A stretch of DNA of 8,598 nucleotides from DATMXS01 sp050260275 (GTDB lineage Bacteria; Acidobacteriota; Terriglobia; Bryobacterales; Bryobacteraceae). Location of the stretch: NCBI GenBank assembly GCA_050260275.1, contig JBLNBX010000086.1:1-8598 (forward strand). The letters run 5' to 3'. Positions 6,179 to 8,598 of this stretch are shown here, piece after piece; within the stretch, counting starts at the first letter, position 1, and each line of letters begins with the position of its first letter. The notes beneath the pieces were generated by a model that saw only the letters and a program-made list of their open reading frames with translations, was not told the origin of the DNA and ran no database searches. The translations under genes were made by a program, and so were the position numbers.

Positions 6179-7714
6179 ATGGATATAAGAACGCTAATCG
6201 CTGTACTGGGCGCTCTTGCCGGGCCATTCGGCACAAGCGTTCAAGCCCGGGATAACTCGCCGCTCTACATGCCGCATCAGGTCCAGCGTATTTCGCTGGC
6301 GATGGGCAGCCAGAAGTTGACCCTTCCCAGCCGGGACCGCTCGGGGGCGGCAATCCCAAACGTGCCGCCAGTGACCGCTGTGGTGGAGGCAGCCGAGGAT
6401 GAACTCCGCCTGACCATCCGGTTCCCATCGCGCGAGCGCGGCGGCACAGATCAGCCCACGGTCGCGGTCATGCTTTGGAACGCCGGACCTCCGCCATACG
6501 CGCCTGCAAGTGTGCTCTCGGCGGCGCGGGATAGGATGCATGTACCTTCACTCGGAGGCCGGATATTTCTTAGCGTCTCTGAGGGCGCTCCCCGGTTTGT
6601 GGGTTCTACCGGCGTATGGGAGCGATTGGGCGTTCGGCTGGATATGACTGCAGAGGAATGGAGTGTACGAATTCCCCTCACGACCATCGCGGATTTGTGC
6701 CCAGATGGCGTACTGTTTGATGTTCGCGTCCAATCAGGGGGGAAATTGTACAGCTATGGACCATCGGCCAGTTGGTTCGATCCTCCAGAACCGGCGCGTG
6801 CGGTGGCGATAGACCGGCTGCAGTCCATCGATCGAGTCAAACGCCCGAGTGCGGCCATGCGCGCTCTTGTTGCTGAGCTGAAGGCAGTTCCCGTCGTGCG
6901 AGGCCCGCAACTCTGGGCACTGTCGCACAACCCGCTTCCGCTTGGCCAGCACTATTGCGCCTTGTGCGCCGAGTTGGCCGGCGCAATCCGTACGCGCGAA
7001 CGGGATGGGCCGGCATTCCCGGCAGACGTGATTGAGCGACTTGCCTTGCGCGCCGCCCCAACCGATCTGGCATGGCAGGAATCCATGCTCGAAGTGCAGT
7101 CCGTTCGCCTTGAGACCGGTGACTTCGATGGTTCACTCGATGTGGGGTTCCGCATCCTGGAGGCGGATGGAATCTCTGCTGGAACGGCGCTACGGGCAGT
7201 TCGCGCGCTGGCGGCGGGACTGCTCAGAGCCAGGATTTCCCTGCGCGACACAAACGCCCGGTCTGCGGATGTGAAATCCAGGCTTATCAATGCGGTCAGC
7301 GACCGTAATTTCAGAGCCGCCTACGGAGCGGATCTTCTGATTATGCACGAGGGGGTTGGCGCCGCAACCGCGCTGCTCGAAAGCGTCCGGAGCAACGGTA
7401 ATGCTGCTTCAGCGGCGCGCGCACACGCCGTGTTCCGGCTCGAGCAGCTCGCCGTTTTTGCCGGCGACTGGCCTCGGGCTCTCGATCTCGCGCGAGAGGT
7501 CGAAGCTGAAGCGCCGTACGACGTAGTGCTGCGCGGAGCCAGTCTTACCGCACTCAGCCGGCACTCGGACGAGATTCACGCAGCCGGAATCGACGTTGCG
7601 GCCATCAGCGAACTCCGCGAACGGCTAAAGCTCACAAGCGACACCATTTGCCGCCGGTACTTTGCCGCCATGCCAATAAGCGAGTGCCCGGTCTGCATCT
7701 CGGAGGAGGAATAA
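6179..7714 (+). CDS. Uncharacterised secreted protein with two CxxC motifs
   Basis: A 511-aa protein I do not recognise. Residues 1-23 look like a Sec signal peptide: Arg4, a hydrophobic core at about 6-15, and a VQA site at 21-23, so it is probably exported. Residues 25 to about 215 are rich in predicted beta strands, with Trp and Pro-Gly turns; the stretch around 90-165 faintly recalls a DOMON/CBM9-like beta-sandwich (weak inference). From about 220 onward the sequence is almost entirely amphipathic helix with many Ala, Leu and Arg, like a TPR-type helical-repeat domain. Six cysteines are visible (174, 260, 263, 491, 503, 506), four in CALC (260-263) and CPVC (503-506), which could bind metal or form disulfides. 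The frame also has an ATG at 6164, but AGAGAGG (6168-6174) lies four bases before the ATG at 6179, and the signal peptide starts cleanly there. The next gene follows after 4 bp. Confidence 0.8.
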   Translation: MDIRTLIAVLGALAGPFGTSVQARDNSPLYMPHQVQRISLAMGSQKLTLPSRDRSGAAIPNVPPVTAVVEAAEDELRLTIRFPSRERGGTDQPTVAVMLWNAGPPPYAPASVLSAARDRMHVPSLGGRIFLSVSEGAPRFVGSTGVWERLGVRLDMTAEEWSVRIPLTTIADLCPDGVLFDVRVQSGGKLYSYGPSASWFDPPEPARAVAIDRLQSIDRVKRPSAAMRALVAELKAVPVVRGPQLWALSHNPLPLGQHYCALCAELAGAIRTRERDGPAFPADVIERLALRAAPTDLAWQESMLEVQSVRLETGDFDGSLDVGFRILEADGISAGTALRAVRALAAGLLRARISLRDTNARSADVKSRLINAVSDRNFRAAYGADLLIMHEGVGAATALLESVRSNGNAASAARAHAVFRLEQLAVFAGDWPRALDLAREVEAEAPYDVVLRGASLTALSRHSDEIHAAGIDVAAISELRERLKLTSDTICRRYFAAMPISECPVCISEEE

Positions 7715-7718
7715 GCGT

Positions 7719-8315
7719 ATGCCCGCGAATGTGCGACTCTGCATTGCCGTGGCCGTAGTTGTGGCCGCTCAGAATGTGGCGCTTGCCGCCGAACCCTCCA
7801 CGGATCTGGATCGAGCCAAGGCCATGGCCCTCCAGGTCTGCATGGCCCTTCAGGAACAAGCGCAGAGATCGGAGCAAGAGGGGCGTCCGGCGCGCTTCCT
7901 GCCCCGGGCATTCGCTGCCAGCGCCGGCCTGAACGACTCCGAAGCCGGCGTCATGGTCAGCGTCGCCGCGCGCATGCGCAGCCAGGTGCAGCCGCTGGAC
8001 GATCGCGCGCAGGCCATCATACAGGCGGTTCGGGCGAAGTACCCCGGAGGGCGCCTGCAACCTGGAACCGTCCCGCCGCCACTGCCGGCCGAGCTCGCAG
8101 AGTTGCAGCGGCAGCGGAATGCGATCGTCGAGCAGGCCGTTCGGGAGTTGGATCGTGAACTCGGCCCCGCCGGACGTGCCAAGCTCAACAGCCACCTCGA
8201 AGAACGAATGCGCCAGAAGGCGTTCAAGCGGCTGCCGGTGCAGTCCCCAGACCAGATCGGTCCCTCCGGCAGCCCGGTAGAGCCCGAGCCCATGCGAAGG
8301 GAGAAGGTACAATGA
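7719..8315 (+). CDS. Uncharacterised small secreted helical protein
   Basis: A 198-aa protein without a family I can name. Residues 1-23/24 form a signal peptide (Arg6, hydrophobic core 7-17, ALA/A cleavage region at 21-24). The mature part is predicted almost wholly helical: one region at about 28-110, a Pro-rich linker (GTVPPPLP, about 115-122), then a charged, possibly coiled-coil helix with repeated Arg, Glu, Gln and Leu (about 123-170), and a Pro-rich C-terminal tail. The two-helical-region layout loosely recalls periplasmic LTxxQ/CpxP-like helical proteins, but I see no diagnostic motif and do not assign it. The Shine-Dalgarno sequence (GGAGGAGGA, 7702-7710) lies inside the end of the preceding gene, whose stop is 4 bp upstream. 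The stop codon overlaps the next gene's ATG, so translation is probably coupled across all three genes. Confidence 0.78.
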   Translation: MPANVRLCIAVAVVVAAQNVALAAEPSTDLDRAKAMALQVCMALQEQAQRSEQEGRPARFLPRAFAASAGLNDSEAGVMVSVAARMRSQVQPLDDRAQAIIQAVRAKYPGGRLQPGTVPPPLPAELAELQRQRNAIVEQAVRELDRELGPAGRAKLNSHLEERMRQKAFKRLPVQSPDQIGPSGSPVEPEPMRREKVQ

Positions 8316-8598
8316 GGTGTAACGCCGGTTCGTTTTTGCGGCTCTTTTTGCTCGTGAGTGTAGTTCTGCTCAACACGGGGCGAGCTCGCGCCCAGGAGGT
8401 CTGGGGCTACTCGGACGTGTACTACGATCCGAACTACGATTGGATCTCAGCCATAGGGGTCACCATGCCGGACTACAGTACGCAGTATTACTACACGGCT
8501 AAGGTAGACATATCGCTGGAGGGGACGGACGGATTCGGCGCAGGCTCGACGTGCGGCGGATACCCTCTGTCGTGCGACATGGGCGGATGGGCGTGGGC
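8312..8598 (+). CDS. Uncharacterised secreted protein, N-terminal part (cut by window end)
   Basis: The frame opens with ATG at 8312 in an ATGA overlap with the preceding stop codon and stays open to the window edge (95 complete codons), so only the N-terminus is visible. GGGAG (8299-8303) is a suitable ribosome binding site. Residues 1-27 form a clear signal peptide: Arg2, Arg10, hydrophobic core 11-20, and ARA/QE cleavage at 27/28. The mature start is strikingly rich in aromatic residues and Asp (VWGYSDVYYDPNYDW, 30-44; then more YYY further on), with alternating hydrophobic residues that suggest beta structure, and at least two Cys near the visible end. I cannot name a family. The overlap places it in the same transcriptional unit as the two secreted-protein genes upstream. 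Confidence 0.72.
   Translation, partial: MRCNAGSFLRLFLLVSVVLLNTGRARAQEVWGYSDVYYDPNYDWISAIGVTMPDYSTQYYYTAKVDISLEGTDGFGAGSTCGGYPLSCDMGGWAW

Noticed and set aside
7632..8312. Minus-strand open frame (226 codons) opposite the 198-aa protein
   Set aside because: The + strand frame has a signal peptide, ribosome site and stop/start overlap with neighbours; the antisense frame has none of these.

Overview
The window is a high-GC bacterial chromosomal segment (roughly 60% G+C by eye) with all eight genes on the + strand. I see no rRNA, tRNA, CRISPR array, transposase or phage gene. Gene content points towards an Acidobacteriota, possibly Bryobacterales/Solibacter-like: a stand-alone Clp-type AAA ATPase, a Pseudomonas stutzeri-type L-rhamnose isomerase, and a set of uncharacterised secreted proteins. 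This placement is inference, not shown by any marker gene.

Left part (1-3131), housekeeping-like: a classical short-chain dehydrogenase/reductase (20-733); a 271-bp spacer with two small hairpins; a single-ring Clp/ClpB-D2-type ATPase (1005-2177) that keeps all ATPase motifs and has an LGF tripeptide where ClpA/ClpC carry their ClpP-docking loop; a spacer with a strong inverted repeat and a second small hairpin; and glutamate racemase murI (2313-3131), probably read from a TTG codon. These genes are separated by more than 100 bp each and need not form one operon.

Middle part (3132-5801): L-rhamnose isomerase rhaI (3256-4443), with a complete predicted metal-ligand set, is followed after 50 bp by an NCS2/AzgA-type purine permease (4494-5801). 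The short gap holds a 9-bp hairpin, and the permease lacks a visible Shine-Dalgarno sequence. No other rhamnose-pathway gene is in view.

Right part (5802-8598): a 377-bp spacer with a local drop in G+C carries an imperfect 17-bp tandem duplication whose second copy runs into a consensus TTGACA -35 box, followed by a dyad over the predicted transcription start. Downstream lies a tightly packed set of three genes (gaps of +4 and -4 bp), each starting with a signal peptide and none recognised: a 511-aa protein with two CxxC motifs, a 198-aa helical protein, and a Tyr-rich protein cut by the window edge. This promoter plus exported-protein cassette is the least explained and most interesting part of the window.
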